Shown here: piece after piece, positions 18,826 through 28,351 of the stretch
How the letters are laid out: each line of letters opens with the position of its first letter
How positions within the stretch are numbered: position 1 is the first letter of the stretch
Origin: an uncultured Acetobacteraceae bacterium
Lineage (GTDB): Bacteria > Pseudomonadota > Alphaproteobacteria > Acetobacterales > Acetobacteraceae
Length of the DNA stretch: 57,676 nt
Direction of reading: 5' to 3'
Assembly: GCA_903918315.1 (NCBI GenBank)
Contig: CAIXEA010000057.1
Location: 1 to 57,676 of the forward strand
The notes under the pieces: generated by a model
The model's input: the letters and a program-made list of their open reading frames with translations, nothing else
The model's database searches: none
What the model was told of the DNA's origin: nothing
Made by a program: the position numbers and the translations under genes

Positions 18826-20186
18826 CACAGAAAAGACGCCTGTTCGGCACCGACGGCATCCGCGGCAAGGCGAATACGGATCCAATGACGGCCGACATCG
18901 CGCTGCGCCTGGGCCAGGCGGCGGGGCTGCTGTTCACCTATGGCACGCATCGGCATCGCGTGGTCATTGGCAAAGACACCCGCCTGTCGGGGTATTTGAT
19001 CGAACCCGCGCTGACCGCAGGCTTCATCAGCGCCGGTATGGACGTCACGTTGCTCGGCCCGCTGCCCACGCCGGCCATCGCGATGCTGACCCGCAGCTTA
19101 CGCGCTGACCTGGGCGTGATGATCTCCGCATCCCATAATCCGTACGAGGATAACGGGATCAAGCTCTTCGGTCCGGATGGCAACAAGCTGTCCGACGAAC
19201 GGGAGATCGAAATCGAATCCCTCATGGAAGGCGGCTTTCATAATCGCCTGGCCGCGCCATCCAAGCTCGGGCGGGCCTCGCGTCTCGACGATGCGGCCGG
19301 GCGCTATATTGAGGCGGCGAAAGCCAGCTTCCCCCGTGGGTTGCGTTTGGACGGGCTCAAAATCGTCATCGATTGTGCGAATGGGGCCGGCTATCGGGTG
19401 GCGCCCGCCGTGTTGTGGGAATTGGGTGCGACCGTCGTACCCGTCGGTGTCACCCCGGACGGTTTCAACATCAACAAGGGATGTGGTTCAACAGTACCGG
19501 GCTTCCTGTCCGCCCAGGTGCTGGAGCATGGGGCCCATATCGGCATTGCCCTCGACGGCGATGCGGATCGCCTGATCGTCGCTGATGAATTGGGGGAGGT
19601 CGTGGACGGCGATCAGATCCTCGGGCTGATTGCCCAGTCCTGGCTTGCGACCGGTCAACTTCGCTCCGGCGGGATCGTCGCGACCGTGATGTCGAATCTG
19701 GGCCTGGAGCGGTTCCTGGAGGAATGGGGTCTCGCGTTGCGCCGGACTCAGGTCGGTGATCGCTACGTCGCGGAATGTATGCGCGCGACAGGCGCCAATC
19801 TGGGGGGCGAGCAGTCAGGCCATGTCATCATGTCTGATTTCGCCACGACCGGCGATGGGCTGCTGGCGGCGTTGCAGGTGCTGGCGGTGCTGGTTGAACA
19901 GAACCGCCCGGCGTCCGAGGTCTGCCGCGTGTTCGAACGCCTGCCGCAACGGTTAAAGAATGTGCGCTTTTCCGGCCGATCGCCTTTGCAGGATGCGGCG
20001 GTCGAGCGGGATATCGCTGCCGCCACGGCGCGGCTGGCCGGCAAGGGGCGGGTGCTGATTCGGGAAAGCGGCACGGAACCCTTGGTCCGGGTGATGGCCG
20101 AAGGGGAAAACGAAGCCCTGGTGGCGGAGGTCGTGGATGGCCTCTGCGCCTCCATCGCCGCCGCCGAACGCCGGAAGGCCGCGTGA
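18822..20186 (+). CDS. glmM: Phosphoglucosamine mutase
   Basis: Interconverts glucosamine 6-phosphate and glucosamine 1-phosphate on the way to UDP-GlcNAc for peptidoglycan and LPS. The 454-residue protein has the phosphoserine loop ISASHNP with S104 as the expected phosphorylated residue, the metal loop DGDADR, the sugar loop GEQSGH and the phosphate-binding [15 protein letters not shown] 18822 overlaps the folP stop. The thiD start lies within its stop region. Confidence 0.95.
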   Translation: MTQKRRLFGTDGIRGKANTDPMTADIALRLGQAAGLLFTYGTHRHRVVIGKDTRLSGYLIEPALTAGFISAGMDVTLLGPLPTPAIAMLTRSLRADLGVMISASHNPYEDNGIKLFGPDGNKLSDEREIEIESLMEGGFHNRLAAPSKLGRASRLDDAAGRYIEAAKASFPRGLRLDGLKIVIDCANGAGYRVAPAVLWELGATVVPVGVTPDGFNINKGCGSTVPGFLSAQVLEHGAHIGIALDGDADRLIVADELGEVVDGDQILGLIAQSWLATGQLRSGGIVATVMSNLGLERFLEEWGLALRRTQVGDRYVAECMRATGANLGGEQSGHVIMSDFATTGDGLLAALQVLAVLVEQNRPASEVCRVFERLPQRLKNVRFSGRSPLQDAAVERDIAAATARLAGKGRVLIRESGTEPLVRVMAEGENEALVAEVVDGLCASIAAAERRKAA

Positions 20187-20998
20187 TGCGCGGGCGCGTT
20201 CTGGTCATTGCCGGCTCGGATTCCGGCGGTGGTGCGGGCATCCAGGCCGATATCAAAACCATTACAGCCCTGAATGGCTTTGCCGCCACGGCCTTGACGG
20301 CTCTGACGGCGCAGAACACCCAAGGCGTGTTCGGGGTGCATCCGGTGCCCCCCGCTTTCATTCGCCAGCAGATCGCCGTGGTCATGGAAGACATTGGCGC
20401 CGATGTCATCAAGACCGGCATGCTCGGCGACGTCGCGACGATCGAGGCAGTGTGCGCCGCCTTGGCCGACTACGCGCCCGGCGTGCCACTGGTGCTGGAT
20501 CCCGTCATGGTCGCCAAAGGCGGCCACGCCCTGTTGGCTGACGACGCTGTTGGCATCCTGCGGCGGCGTCTGTTGCCATTGGCACGGGTGATCACACCCA
20601 ACCTCCCGGAAGCGGAAGCGCTGTCCGGGATGACGATCACCTCCGTGTCGGACATGCGGGTGGCGGCGAGCGTGTTGCTGTCATTGGGTGTGCCGGCCGT
20701 GCTGTTGAAGGGCGGGCATCTCCCGGGGGACGAGTTGGTCGATCTGCTGGCAACGCCGGACGGGATCGAGGCATTTGCCGGCCAGCGGATCGCAACACGC
20801 CATACGCACGGGACGGGCTGCACCACGGCGTCGGCGGTCGCCGCGGGCCTGGCGCAGGGGCTGTCGTTGCGCGACTCGGTCATCCGGGCCCGGGCCTATG
20901 TGCGGGCCGCGATCGCCTCCGCGCCGGGGTTCGGCGCCGGGCATGGGCCTTTGGACCATGCCGTGACCTTTGACTCGTCCCGACTCCCGCTCTCGTGA
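20183..20998 (+). CDS. thiD: Hydroxymethylpyrimidine (phosphate) kinase
   Basis: Phosphorylates HMP and HMP-P to HMP-PP for thiamine synthesis. The protein of about 271 residues opens with [21 protein letters not shown] and has [15 protein letters not shown] and the anion-hole motif [14 protein letters not shown]. Starts at GTG 20183 or ATG 20186, overlapping the glmM stop. thiC, which makes HMP-P, is at about 51-53 kb under a TPP riboswitch; no riboswitch is visible here. Confidence 0.94.
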   Translation: MMRGRVLVIAGSDSGGGAGIQADIKTITALNGFAATALTALTAQNTQGVFGVHPVPPAFIRQQIAVVMEDIGADVIKTGMLGDVATIEAVCAALADYAPGVPLVLDPVMVAKGGHALLADDAVGILRRRLLPLARVITPNLPEAEALSGMTITSVSDMRVAASVLLSLGVPAVLLKGGHLPGDELVDLLATPDGIEAFAGQRIATRHTHGTGCTTASAVAAGLAQGLSLRDSVIRARAYVRAAIASAPGFGAGHGPLDHAVTFDSSRLPLS

Positions 20999-21030
20999 CT
21001 TAGGCGGGGCGGGCCAACAATTTCGGCGCA

Positions 21031-22029
21031 TTGCGGTTACTGTTCGCGTCTCTGGTCATCCTGTCTCATGCACCGGAGCTGATCGACGGCAATCGCTCCC
21101 GCGAACTGTTGACCCGGCTGTTCGGCACCCTGTCGTTTGGGGAAGCCGCGGTTGACGGCTTCTTCCTGATCAGCGGCTTCCTGATCACGCAAAGCTATCT
21201 GCGCGACCCATCAGTAAGGTCCTATTTGCTCAAACGCGTGGCGCGTATCGTGCCGGCCTATCTGGTCTGCTTCGTGTTGTGCGTCATCGTGGTCGCGCCA
21301 CTGGCCGGAGGCGGCCCCATTCTGACCGGCCCCAGCATTGGGCGCCTGCTCGCGCGGGTGATCAAGCTCGCCGCGCCGGCGGTGACCGGGGCCTTCGCAG
21401 GGCTGCCGTACCCGTCGTTGAACGGTGCAATCTGGACGCTTGGTTATGAGTTCCGGTGCTATTTGTTTGTGCCCGTGCTGGGCTGGCTGGGCTGCTACCG
21501 GCCCGCGGGACGCATGCCCTTCGCGCTGGGGGTCGCGGTCCTGTTGCTGCTGAATGTCCTGACCCTGCCGCAAGGGCCCCTGGCCGCCTCGGCCATGCTG
21601 CGCGTGGTCACCCATCGCGATATTCATTTCCTGGCGGTCTTCGGTGTCGGGTCGGTGGCGTATCTGTTCCGGGACTCCATCCCGTTACGCAATCGCTGGG
21701 CGGCGATCGCCGCGGTCACGCTGATCGCCGCCATGGGGGAATGGTATCTGGCGGAGGCGGCCTATGCGCTCTGCGGAGGCTACCTGATCCTCTGGTTCGC
21801 GCTCCGGGCACCGGTGGTCGGGCTCAGCCGTTTCGATAACAAGGCGGACATATCCTACGGCCTGTATCTCTATGGCTGGCCGGTGCAGATGCTGGTCATC
21901 TGGTGGTATCGCGCCATCGATCCCTGGCTGTTGTGCGGCATCGCGCTGCTGGTTGCGGGCGGGCTGGGCTTCCTGAGTTGGAACCTGGTGGAGAAACCCT
22001 GCCTCGACCGGGTGCGCCGCGTCAGGTGA
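21031..22029 (+). CDS. Acyltransferase 3 family membrane protein
   Basis: Multi-pass membrane acyltransferase (OafA/YrhL type), 332 residues, likely O-acylating a cell-surface glycan. The motif VDGFFLISGFLITQSY near residues 50-65 and about ten hydrophobic segments mark the family. The only usable start is TTG 21031. The family's N-terminal NNF-LRLL motif is encoded just before it (21016-21030 reads NNFGA), but an in-frame TAG at 21001 leaves no start codon for that part. The gene may therefore use an unusual start or have lost its true one. It overlaps the convergent amidohydrolase gene by eight bases. Confidence 0.75.
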   Translation: MRLLFASLVILSHAPELIDGNRSRELLTRLFGTLSFGEAAVDGFFLISGFLITQSYLRDPSVRSYLLKRVARIVPAYLVCFVLCVIVVAPLAGGGPILTGPSIGRLLARVIKLAAPAVTGAFAGLPYPSLNGAIWTLGYEFRCYLFVPVLGWLGCYRPAGRMPFALGVAVLLLLNVLTLPQGPLAASAMLRVVTHRDIHFLAVFGVGSVAYLFRDSIPLRNRWAAIAAVTLIAAMGEWYLAEAAYALCGGYLILWFALRAPVVGLSRFDNKADISYGLYLYGWPVQMLVIWWYRAIDPWLLCGIALLVAGGLGFLSWNLVEKPCLDRVRRVR

Positions 22030-23146
22030 TGCCGAACACCGCTTTCGCGTTCTCCAGGAACACCTGACGCCGCTGCGTGTCCGTCATTTTGAACGGCAGC
22101 GCATGCGCGGGGTCATCGAAATCCCAATGCGGGTAATCGGTGGCGAACAGGATCCGGTCCCAGCCCATCCAGTCGAAAATCTCGGCCAGCTGCGTGCGCG
22201 GCTCCGGCTCTTCGATCGGCTGGGTGGTGAACCAGATGTTGGAGCGCAGGTATTCCGACGGCAGGCGCTTCAGATGCGGCAGTTCCTGCTTCAGCTTGCG
22301 GTACTGCGCATCCATGCGCCAGCCAAGCGATGCGGCCCAGGCGACGCCGCCCTCGATCATGACGAATTTCAGCTTCGGAAACCGCTCGAACACGCCTTCA
22401 AGGATCAGGCTCACCGTCAGCGCCTGCTGCGCCTGGGCATGGCCCACCATCTCCTCAAGGTAGTACGAACCCCAGCCGGAGGATGTGATGGCATTGCCGC
22501 CATAGCCAAACGCATGCACCCCAATCGGCAGCCCCGCCGCTTCCGCCGCCGCGAAGATCGGCCAATATTGCCGCTGGCCCATCGGGGCGGCGGTGCGCGA
22601 CAGCATCAGGATCTGCGCGAAATGCGCATCACCCGCCCGCAGCTCGATCTCTTTGACCGACGCCGCGGCGTCCTCATAGGGGATCACGACCGAACCCTTG
22701 AGGCGTTCGTCCTGCGACGTCCACTCCGCCTTCTGCCATTCATTGGTGGCGTGGGTGATGGCGGCGGACAGATCGAGGTTCATCGCCCCCTGGCCGGCGC
22801 CGAGCGGGTTCAGGATGCCGAGCGTGACATTGTTCGGATCCAGGTGCTGCTTCGCCATGAAGGCCAGATCGCCGCCAGGCTGCCCACCGGGTGGCCAGGA
22901 ATCGATGCGGCTGGCCAGCGGCTGGCCCTTGGGATAGGCGGAGCCTTTTTCCCAGGGCAGCCGATAGGTGACGCCGAAATTCTCGATATGCGCCTGCCAT
23001 TGCTTCGACAAATAGGGAAACAGCGAACGGCTGACGCCGCCAACACTCGGGCCGGATGGACGCGGATGGATGTCGCAATCGGCGATGGCCAGCTTGGACT
23101 GCGTCACCGGCTGAATGCCGGAGCGATTGAGGACGTCGACGGTCAT
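22022..23146 (-). CDS. Amidohydrolase-2 family metal-dependent hydrolase
   Basis: TIM-barrel hydrolase or decarboxylase of the amidohydrolase-2 (ACMSD-like) family, 374 residues. Metal ligands are suggested by ADCDIHP near residue 24, GLPIGVHAFG near 210 and FATDYPHWDFDDP near 340. It is a paralogue of the next upstream gene and starts one base after it ends, so the pair was probably duplicated and is co-transcribed with the Rieske gene. Such proteins often hydrolyse or decarboxylate ring-cleavage or amidated intermediates; the substrate is unknown. Confidence 0.8.
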   Translation of the reverse strand: MTVDVLNRSGIQPVTQSKLAIADCDIHPRPSGPSVGGVSRSLFPYLSKQWQAHIENFGVTYRLPWEKGSAYPKGQPLASRIDSWPPGGQPGGDLAFMAKQHLDPNNVTLGILNPLGAGQGAMNLDLSAAITHATNEWQKAEWTSQDERLKGSVVIPYEDAAASVKEIELRAGDAHFAQILMLSRTAAPMGQRQYWPIFAAAEAAGLPIGVHAFGYGGNAITSSGWGSYYLEEMVGHAQAQQALTVSLILEGVFERFPKLKFVMIEGGVAWAASLGWRMDAQYRKLKQELPHLKRLPSEYLRSNIWFTTQPIEEPEPRTQLAEIFDWMGWDRILFATDYPHWDFDDPAHALPFKMTDTQRRQVFLENAKAVFGIT

Positions 23147-23147
23147 G

Positions 23148-24233
23148 TCAGGGTCTCCCCATGGCTGCTTGGGCGGCCGTTTCGTTCAGCCGAGGATAGG
23201 TCCGAAGCGGGTTTTCCGCCATGATTTTCCGCGTCAGCGCCGGATCGAAGCCCTCGGGCATCGCGCCCTGACCCTCAAATTGCCAGTGCGGATAGTCGGT
23301 GGAGAACAGCAGCATCTCGTCGGAGCCGAAATGCTCCATCAGCCGCATGATGCCGCCTTCGTCCGGCGGGCCGTCGAAGGGTTGCAGTGTCAGGCGCACG
23401 CGGTCCCGCACGATGGACGCCGGCGGATCGCTCACCCAGGGGATTTCCGAGCGCAGGCCTTTCCAGAACTTGGTCAGGCGCCAGAGGTAGGCCGGCAGCC
23501 AGCTGACCCCGGATTCCATCAGCACGACCGTCAGATCGGGGAATTTGGCGAAGACGCCTTCCGACATCAGGTTGGTGAGCTGGGACTGAAAGCCCGGGGC
23601 CTGATTGACGTAATCCTCGGTATAATATGTCGGCCAGCCGACCGGCGTGACCGGATGGCGGTAGGTGCTGCCGGCATGGATGCCGATCGGCAGCCCATGC
23701 TTCTGCGCGGCGGCGAAGATCGGCCAGTTCTGCCGCCGGCCCAACGGGATTTCGCCGCCAACCAGCAACAGCACCTGCACGAAGCGCTTATCGGCCGCGC
23801 ATCGATTGATCTCATCGACCGCGCGTTCCGGGTTCTGGGTCGGCACCACGATGGAGGCGCGCAGCCGCGGATCGCGGTCGAGCCATTCCTGGACGATCCA
23901 GTCATTCAGCGCCTGGGCGAAGGCCGCGCCCATATCCTCACTGAACAGAGCCTGCACGCCATAGAGGCAGTTCAGGATCGCGAAGCGGCTGCCGAAGGGA
24001 TCAAGCGCCTCAGCCGCCAGTTTCTCGACCGAGGTGCCGGCCTTCCCGGTCTCATCCCGCCAGTCGGCGCGGAAAGAGAGCGGGTTGGTGGTCGGGTAGC
24101 TGATGGTGACCAGCTCTTCCACGCCGCGCCGGACGACGGTGTCACGCCACATGTCCGGCAAATACGGCAGCAGCGCCGCCATCTTTGGAACAGTGGGGTG
24201 AACGTCGCAGTCGATGCTGAAGGCGCTGGTCAT
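23148..24233 (-). CDS. Amidohydrolase-2 family metal-dependent hydrolase (paralogue)
   Basis: 361-residue paralogue of its downstream neighbour. It has SIDCDVHP at residues 6-13, GLPIGIHAGS near 195 and FSTDYPHWQFEG near 316 as likely metal and active-site regions, and shares the segments RQNWPIFAAA and YYTEDYVNQA-like helices. It begins seven bases after the Rieske ferredoxin stop. The two divergent copies in one operon may form a hetero-oligomer or act on successive substrates (inference). Confidence 0.8.
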   Translation of the reverse strand: MTSAFSIDCDVHPTVPKMAALLPYLPDMWRDTVVRRGVEELVTISYPTTNPLSFRADWRDETGKAGTSVEKLAAEALDPFGSRFAILNCLYGVQALFSEDMGAAFAQALNDWIVQEWLDRDPRLRASIVVPTQNPERAVDEINRCAADKRFVQVLLLVGGEIPLGRRQNWPIFAAAQKHGLPIGIHAGSTYRHPVTPVGWPTYYTEDYVNQAPGFQSQLTNLMSEGVFAKFPDLTVVLMESGVSWLPAYLWRLTKFWKGLRSEIPWVSDPPASIVRDRVRLTLQPFDGPPDEGGIMRLMEHFGSDEMLLFSTDYPHWQFEGQGAMPEGFDPALTRKIMAENPLRTYPRLNETAAQAAMGRP

Positions 24234-24240
24234 CGCAGGC

Positions 24241-24555
24241 TCAGAGCTTGATCATCAGGTCGGCACCTTCGACCTTCACCTCGAACACCGCCAGATCGGT
24301 ATCGGCCGGGGCCGACAGCGCCTTGCCGGTGCGGATGTCGAACTGCGCCGCGTGCAGCGGGCATTCGATGCAGCCATTTTCCAGCCAGCCTTCGCTGAGC
24401 AGGGCATATTCATGCGAGCACACATTGTCGGTGGCGCGGAATTCGCCGCCCGGCAGGTGATAGAGCGCCACCTCGCGGTCGCCGAGGCGCACGCCGATGC
24501 ACTGGCCCTCCGCCACATCCGCCGTTGCCGCCGCGCGGATCCATTCATTCGCCAT
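24241..24555 (-). CDS. Rieske [2Fe-2S] ferredoxin of a non-heme oxygenase
   Basis: 104-residue single-domain Rieske protein of the NirD/HcaC type. The cluster ligands are C46 and H48 (CSH) and C65 and H68 (CPLH). It would pass electrons to a ring-hydroxylating or similar oxygenase in the cytosol. AGGAG precedes the ATG at 24555. No oxygenase alpha subunit or reductase is nearby; the two downstream amidohydrolases are its only operon partners. Confidence 0.88.
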   Translation of the reverse strand: MANEWIRAAATADVAEGQCIGVRLGDREVALYHLPGGEFRATDNVCSHEYALLSEGWLENGCIECPLHAAQFDIRTGKALSAPADTDLAVFEVKVEGADLMIKL

Positions 24556-24781
24556 TGTCGTCTCCTGAGGGTTGATTGCCGCTATCTTGCCAGCGTCCGG
24601 TGGCGGGGCCAACCCTCGGTGATATCGCTGTGGCGCCATCACCCTGGGCGATACCGCCTGCCCGGCATCGGGTCCGGCGGATCATCAGGCTCCCGCATCC
24701 TGCCACCCAGCCATACAAATCCACCACTGGCCTCGGCGCGCCGGACCGTGCTGCATTCACCCCGCTTGGGAGGAAACCGCT

Positions 24782-26014
24782 TTGACCACTGTGGTCAGCA
24801 CGCAGCCAACACGTGCGCCGTCGCCGCTGCGCCGGCTCCTTCGTCCTGAATTCGCGGATTTCTGGCGTTTATGGTCAGTCGGTCTCGTGGTCTTCGTTGT
24901 CCGCTGGCTGGAAACCGTCGCCGTGGGCGTGGTGGTCTACCAACGCACCAACTCCGCCTTCCTGGTCGCGATGATGACCATGCTGCGTCTGCTGCCGATG
25001 GGGCTACTGGGCGCCTTCCTGGGCGCCTGGGCCGAACGGATCGAACGGCGCAGCACCCTGATCGGTGTCGTTCTGCTCATGGGCGCGAATTCCGCCACGC
25101 TCGGCGTGCTGGCCTACACGGGTCAACTGGAAGTCTGGCAACTCGCGCTGTCCAGCTTCATCAACGGGCTGGGCTGGGCCACCGATAATCCGGTCCGTCG
25201 AGTTATGATCGGGGAGGTCGTCGGCGCCGAGGCAATGGGCACCGCCATGTCTTTGGATGCCGGGGCGAACAACGCGTCCCGCATGGTCGGCCCCACGGTC
25301 GGTGGCCTGGTCCTCGCGCATATCGGGATCGAGGGCGCATTCGCGCTCAGTGTCCTGCTGTATGGCTTCGCGCTGCTTTCAGCCATCAACATCCGCTTCC
25401 GCGACACGCGCTCCGCCAATCCCGCCGCGGTGCTGAGCCGGATCGCCGAAGGCCTGCGCATGGTCCGCGGGGACAGGCGGTTGATCGGCATCCTCGCCGT
25501 CACTGTCATCTATAACGTCTTCGCCTGGCCATTCACCGCCATGATCCCCGTGATCGGTCGCGACCGGCTCGGGCTCGGGCCGGAAGGCGTCGGCCTGCTG
25601 GCGAGCATCGATGGCATCGGAGCCTTTGGCGGGGCGGTGGTGCTGGCGATGCTCATCCGCCCATCCTGGTATGCGCGCGCCTATCTCGGCGGGGTCATCA
25701 GCTACATGATCATGCTGATCGTGTTCGCCCTGGTACCCAACAGCATCGTCGCCGGCTTCGCGCTGTTGCTGACGGGATTCGGGGGTGCCGGCTTTTCCAC
25801 CATGCAGGCGACCCTGGTCTATCTGGCCGCCCCGCCGGAGATGCGCTCGCGCATTCTGGGGGTTCTCTCGGTTTGCATCGGGACCGGCCCCATCGGTTTC
25901 GTCTGGCTCGGTCTGCTCGCTGACCTGATCGGTGCGCATTGGGCGACGGCGGTGACCGGCGGTCTTGGGCTTCTGTCGATGGCGCTTACGCGGAAGCTAT
26001 GGCGGACGATCTGA
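24782..26014 (+). CDS. MFS transporter
   Basis: 410-residue major-facilitator protein with about twelve membrane segments, resembling the enterobactin-exporter-like group (DUF894/MFS_3). Loop motifs are LGAFLGAWAERIERRS between segments 2 and 3 and a matching region after segment 8. The start is TTG 24782, preceded by GGGAGGA at suitable distance; no ATG is available. Its last 29 bases overlap the convergent ferritin-like gene. Substrate unknown. Confidence 0.82.
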   Translation: MTTVVSTQPTRAPSPLRRLLRPEFADFWRLWSVGLVVFVVRWLETVAVGVVVYQRTNSAFLVAMMTMLRLLPMGLLGAFLGAWAERIERRSTLIGVVLLMGANSATLGVLAYTGQLEVWQLALSSFINGLGWATDNPVRRVMIGEVVGAEAMGTAMSLDAGANNASRMVGPTVGGLVLAHIGIEGAFALSVLLYGFALLSAINIRFRDTRSANPAAVLSRIAEGLRMVRGDRRLIGILAVTVIYNVFAWPFTAMIPVIGRDRLGLGPEGVGLLASIDGIGAFGGAVVLAMLIRPSWYARAYLGGVISYMIMLIVFALVPNSIVAGFALLLTGFGGAGFSTMQATLVYLAAPPEMRSRILGVLSVCIGTGPIGFVWLGLLADLIGAHWATAVTGGLGLLSMALTRKLWRTI

Positions 26015-26831
26015 CCGGCAAAGCCCGAGTGAGCCGTGTCCGCCGCCAGTCCAGCCACCACCAGGCGGCGCGGGACGCGAGGTCGGGTAAGCGGCCGCGT
26101 GTCGGCAGCCCCACGGCTTTGAGCGTCATGCCCATGCCACGCCGGATATGTCCGAAGCGGTAGTAGCGCATGGCGCCATCCAAATAGATCGCCGTACTGA
26201 CGGGCCGATCATAAGGCGTACCAGCGGGCGAATTGGCGCAATGATAGGCGAATGCGAGCTCGTCATCCTCGCTCTCGCCGATGCGCCGGGCGGCGATCAG
26301 GATGCGGCGGGTGGAGCCGATGTTTTCCCGCGCCTGGTAGCGGCGCATGTGATTGTAGAACAGCTTGTAATGGCGGAATTCATCCGCTGCGATATGCCGG
26401 CAGAGCTGCTTCAACACTGGCTCCTGGCAGGCATCGGCCAGGGCCGTGTAATAGCTGGATGTCCCCGTCTCGACCATGCAGCGCGCGATAAGCTCGCCGG
26501 TGCGGGAGCCGCGGATCGACGTTTCGCCATGTAAAGGCGGCTGATAACCATCGTTGAATCGCTGTCGCGCCGCCGGGAAATCCCAGTCCGGATCGGCCAG
26601 CCGGGCCCAGCATGCCAGGGCTTCGCCGTGCTGCACCTCTTCAATGGCCCAGAGCTGGATGGCTTCGCACAGGTCGGAGTCGCCGGCGAACACGCGGCAC
26701 AGATAGTGCGCGTAGTCCTGTCCGTTGCGCTCAACCAACGCGGCGGCCTTGATGAGGGGAACCACGTCCGGCGCGGCTCTGGAAGGGTCGAAGCCTCCCC
26801 ATTCAATGTCTTCGATCCGCCAATGCTTCAT
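25986..26831 (-). CDS. Ferritin-like di-iron protein
   Basis: 281-residue, mostly helical protein. Two E-x-x-H motifs spaced as in ferritin-like or acyl-ACP desaturase-type di-iron folds are visible: EEVQHGEAL near residue 65 and DEFRHYKLF near 150, with further glutamates in [11 protein letters not shown]. The C-terminal part is basic ([14 protein letters not shown]). It may be an oxidase or hydroxylase acting on lipids or small acids. Not in an obvious operon; its 3' end overlaps the MFS gene. Confidence 0.65.
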   Translation of the reverse strand: MKHWRIEDIEWGGFDPSRAAPDVVPLIKAAALVERNGQDYAHYLCRVFAGDSDLCEAIQLWAIEEVQHGEALACWARLADPDWDFPAARQRFNDGYQPPLHGETSIRGSRTGELIARCMVETGTSSYYTALADACQEPVLKQLCRHIAADEFRHYKLFYNHMRRYQARENIGSTRRILIAARRIGESEDDELAFAYHCANSPAGTPYDRPVSTAIYLDGAMRYYRFGHIRRGMGMTLKAVGLPTRGRLPDLASRAAWWWLDWRRTRLTRALPVRSSAIASA

Positions 26832-26874
26832 GGTTTGCCCCGCATTGTGATGAATCCAATCCAGATCAAATAGT

Positions 26875-26880
26875 TATCAT
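26875..26880 (+). promoter_or_regulatory. Candidate -10 element for ahcY leader
   Basis: TATCAT at 26875-26880 would start transcription about seven bases on, at 26887, exactly where the paired leader begins. A weak -35 candidate TGAATC lies at 26851. An alternative downstream pair, TTGCAG (26955) and TATATA (26976), would exclude the paired region from the RNA. Confidence 0.3.
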
Positions 26881-26886
26881 TTGGCC

Positions 26887-26954
26887 GGTGAACAAGGGTT
26901 CGCCTGCGGCTATCGGCTCGCTTGCGACGAATGGGCGCCTCGAACAGGTTCACC
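26887..26954 (+). ncRNA. Structured leader upstream of ahcY (candidate cis-regulatory RNA)
   Basis: GGTGAAC (26887-26893) pairs with GTTCACC (26948-26954), and inside it GTTCG (26898-26902) pairs with CGAAC (26941-26945). Together they close a 12-bp stem broken by an internal loop. A shorter TCGC-TT-GCGA hairpin lies within. It lacks the conserved GAGGAGCGCTGC block of SAH riboswitches. It could be a new cis-regulator or a DNA-level operator. Confidence 0.45.
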
Positions 26955-27010
26955 TTGCAGACATGCAGATATCTTTATATACGCCCCCCACACCGCAGGA
27001 GCGCGCACGC

Positions 27011-28309
27011 ATGACCACCATCGAAGACTTCAAGGTCAAGGACATCTCGCTGGCCGAATGGGGCCGCAAGGAGATCTCCATGGCCGAGGACGAAATGCCC
27101 GGCCTCATGGCGATCCGCCGCGAATATGGCGCCTCCCAGCCGCTGAAGGGCGCCCGCATCGCTGGCTGCCTGCACATGACCATCCAAACCGCGGTTCTCA
27201 TCGAAACGCTGACCGCCCTCGGTGCCACCGTGCGCTGGTCGTCCTGCAACATCTTCTCGACCCAGGACCACGCCGCCGCCGGCGTCGCCGCCGCTGGCAC
27301 GCCCGTCTTCGCCTGGAAGGGCATGAATGAGGACGAGTTCAACTGGTGCATTGAGCAGACGGTCACCGGCCCCAATGGCTGGACACCCAACATGATCCTG
27401 GATGACGGTGGCGACCTGACGCTGCTGATGCACCAGAAATATCCCGAGATGCTGAAGGACGTGCGCGGCATTTCGGAAGAAACCACCACCGGCGTGCACC
27501 GGCTGCGTGAACTCGCCCGCGACGGCAAGCTGCTGACGCCGGCGATCAACGTCAACGACAGCGTCACCAAGTCGAAGTTCGACAACCTTTATGGCTGCCG
27601 TGAATCGCTGGTCGATGGCATCCGCCGCGGCACCGACGTCATGATGGCCGGCAAGGTCGCCGTGGTCTGCGGCTTCGGCGATGTGGGCAAGGGCTCCGCC
27701 GCGTCGCTGCGCAATGCCGGCTGCCGCGTGATGGTCACCGAAGTCGATCCGATCTGCGCGCTGCAGGCGGCGATGGAAGGCTATCAGGTCGTCACGATGG
27801 ACGACGTCGCCCCCCATGGCGACATCTTCGTCACCGCGACCGGCAATGTGGACGTGATCACCATCGACCACATGCGTGCCATGAAGCATCGCGCCATCGT
27901 CTGCAATATCGGCCATTTCGACTCCGAAATTCAGATCGGCGCCCTGCGCAACTACACCTGGGACAACGTCAAGCCGCAGGTCGATGAGGTCGTGTTCCCC
28001 GATGGCAAGCGCCTGATCGTCCTGTCAGAAGGCCGTCTGGTGAACCTCGGCAACGCCACGGGCCATCCGAGCTTCGTCATGAGCGCCAGCTTCAGCAACC
28101 AGGTGCTGGCCCAGATCGAACTGTTCCACGCCCCGGCCGGGAAATACGGCCTCGACGTCTACACCCTGCCGAAGGCGCTGGATGAGAAGGTCGCCGCCCT
28201 GCATCTGGAGAAGGTGGGTGCCAAGCTGACCAAACTGTCTCCGGCACAGGCCGAATACATCGGCACCGCCGTCAGTGGTCCGTTCAAGCACGACCTCTAT
28301 CGTTACTAA
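27011..28309 (+). CDS. ahcY: Adenosylhomocysteinase
   Basis: Reversibly hydrolyses S-adenosylhomocysteine to adenosine and homocysteine, clearing the product inhibitor of methyltransferases. The 432-residue protein has the conserved [15 protein letters not shown] near residue 78, the NAD site [13 protein letters not shown] near 218 and the C-terminal [25 protein letters not shown] ending. ATG 27011 follows GGAG. Together with metZ it supports the activated methyl cycle. A 40-base palindrome ends the transcript. Confidence 0.97.
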   Translation: MTTIEDFKVKDISLAEWGRKEISMAEDEMPGLMAIRREYGASQPLKGARIAGCLHMTIQTAVLIETLTALGATVRWSSCNIFSTQDHAAAGVAAAGTPVFAWKGMNEDEFNWCIEQTVTGPNGWTPNMILDDGGDLTLLMHQKYPEMLKDVRGISEETTTGVHRLRELARDGKLLTPAINVNDSVTKSKFDNLYGCRESLVDGIRRGTDVMMAGKVAVVCGFGDVGKGSAASLRNAGCRVMVTEVDPICALQAAMEGYQVVTMDDVAPHGDIFVTATGNVDVITIDHMRAMKHRAIVCNIGHFDSEIQIGALRNYTWDNVKPQVDEVVFPDGKRLIVLSEGRLVNLGNATGHPSFVMSASFSNQVLAQIELFHAPAGKYGLDVYTLPKALDEKVAALHLEKVGAKLTKLSPAQAEYIGTAVSGPFKHDLYRY

Positions 28310-28311
28310 CA

Positions 28312-28351
28312 CTGAGCCTGATGGCCGGGTCATCCCGGCCATCAGGCTCAG
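28312..28351. terminator. Bidirectional palindromic terminator between ahcY and the antiporter gene
   Basis: A perfect 18-bp inverted repeat, CTGAGCCTGATGGCCGGG and its complement, encloses the loop TCAT. It sits between convergent stop codons (ahcY ends 28309; the antiporter stop is at 28348). There is no long T-tract on either strand, so it may block readthrough by structure alone. Confidence 0.7.

Noticed and set aside
22103-24251. Two long plus-strand frames opposite the amidohydrolases
   Set aside because: They are shadows of the minus-strand pair, which has clear metal-binding motifs, close spacing and a ribosome-binding site at the operon head.
24557-24781. Possible small gene between the Rieske and MFS genes
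   Set aside because: No frame with both a start site and coding-like codon use was convincing; the stretch probably holds two divergent promoters.
26881-27010. Canonical SAH riboswitch upstream of ahcY
   Set aside because: The conserved GAGGAGCGCTGC and partner blocks were not found; only GGAGCGC of the ribosome-binding site is present.
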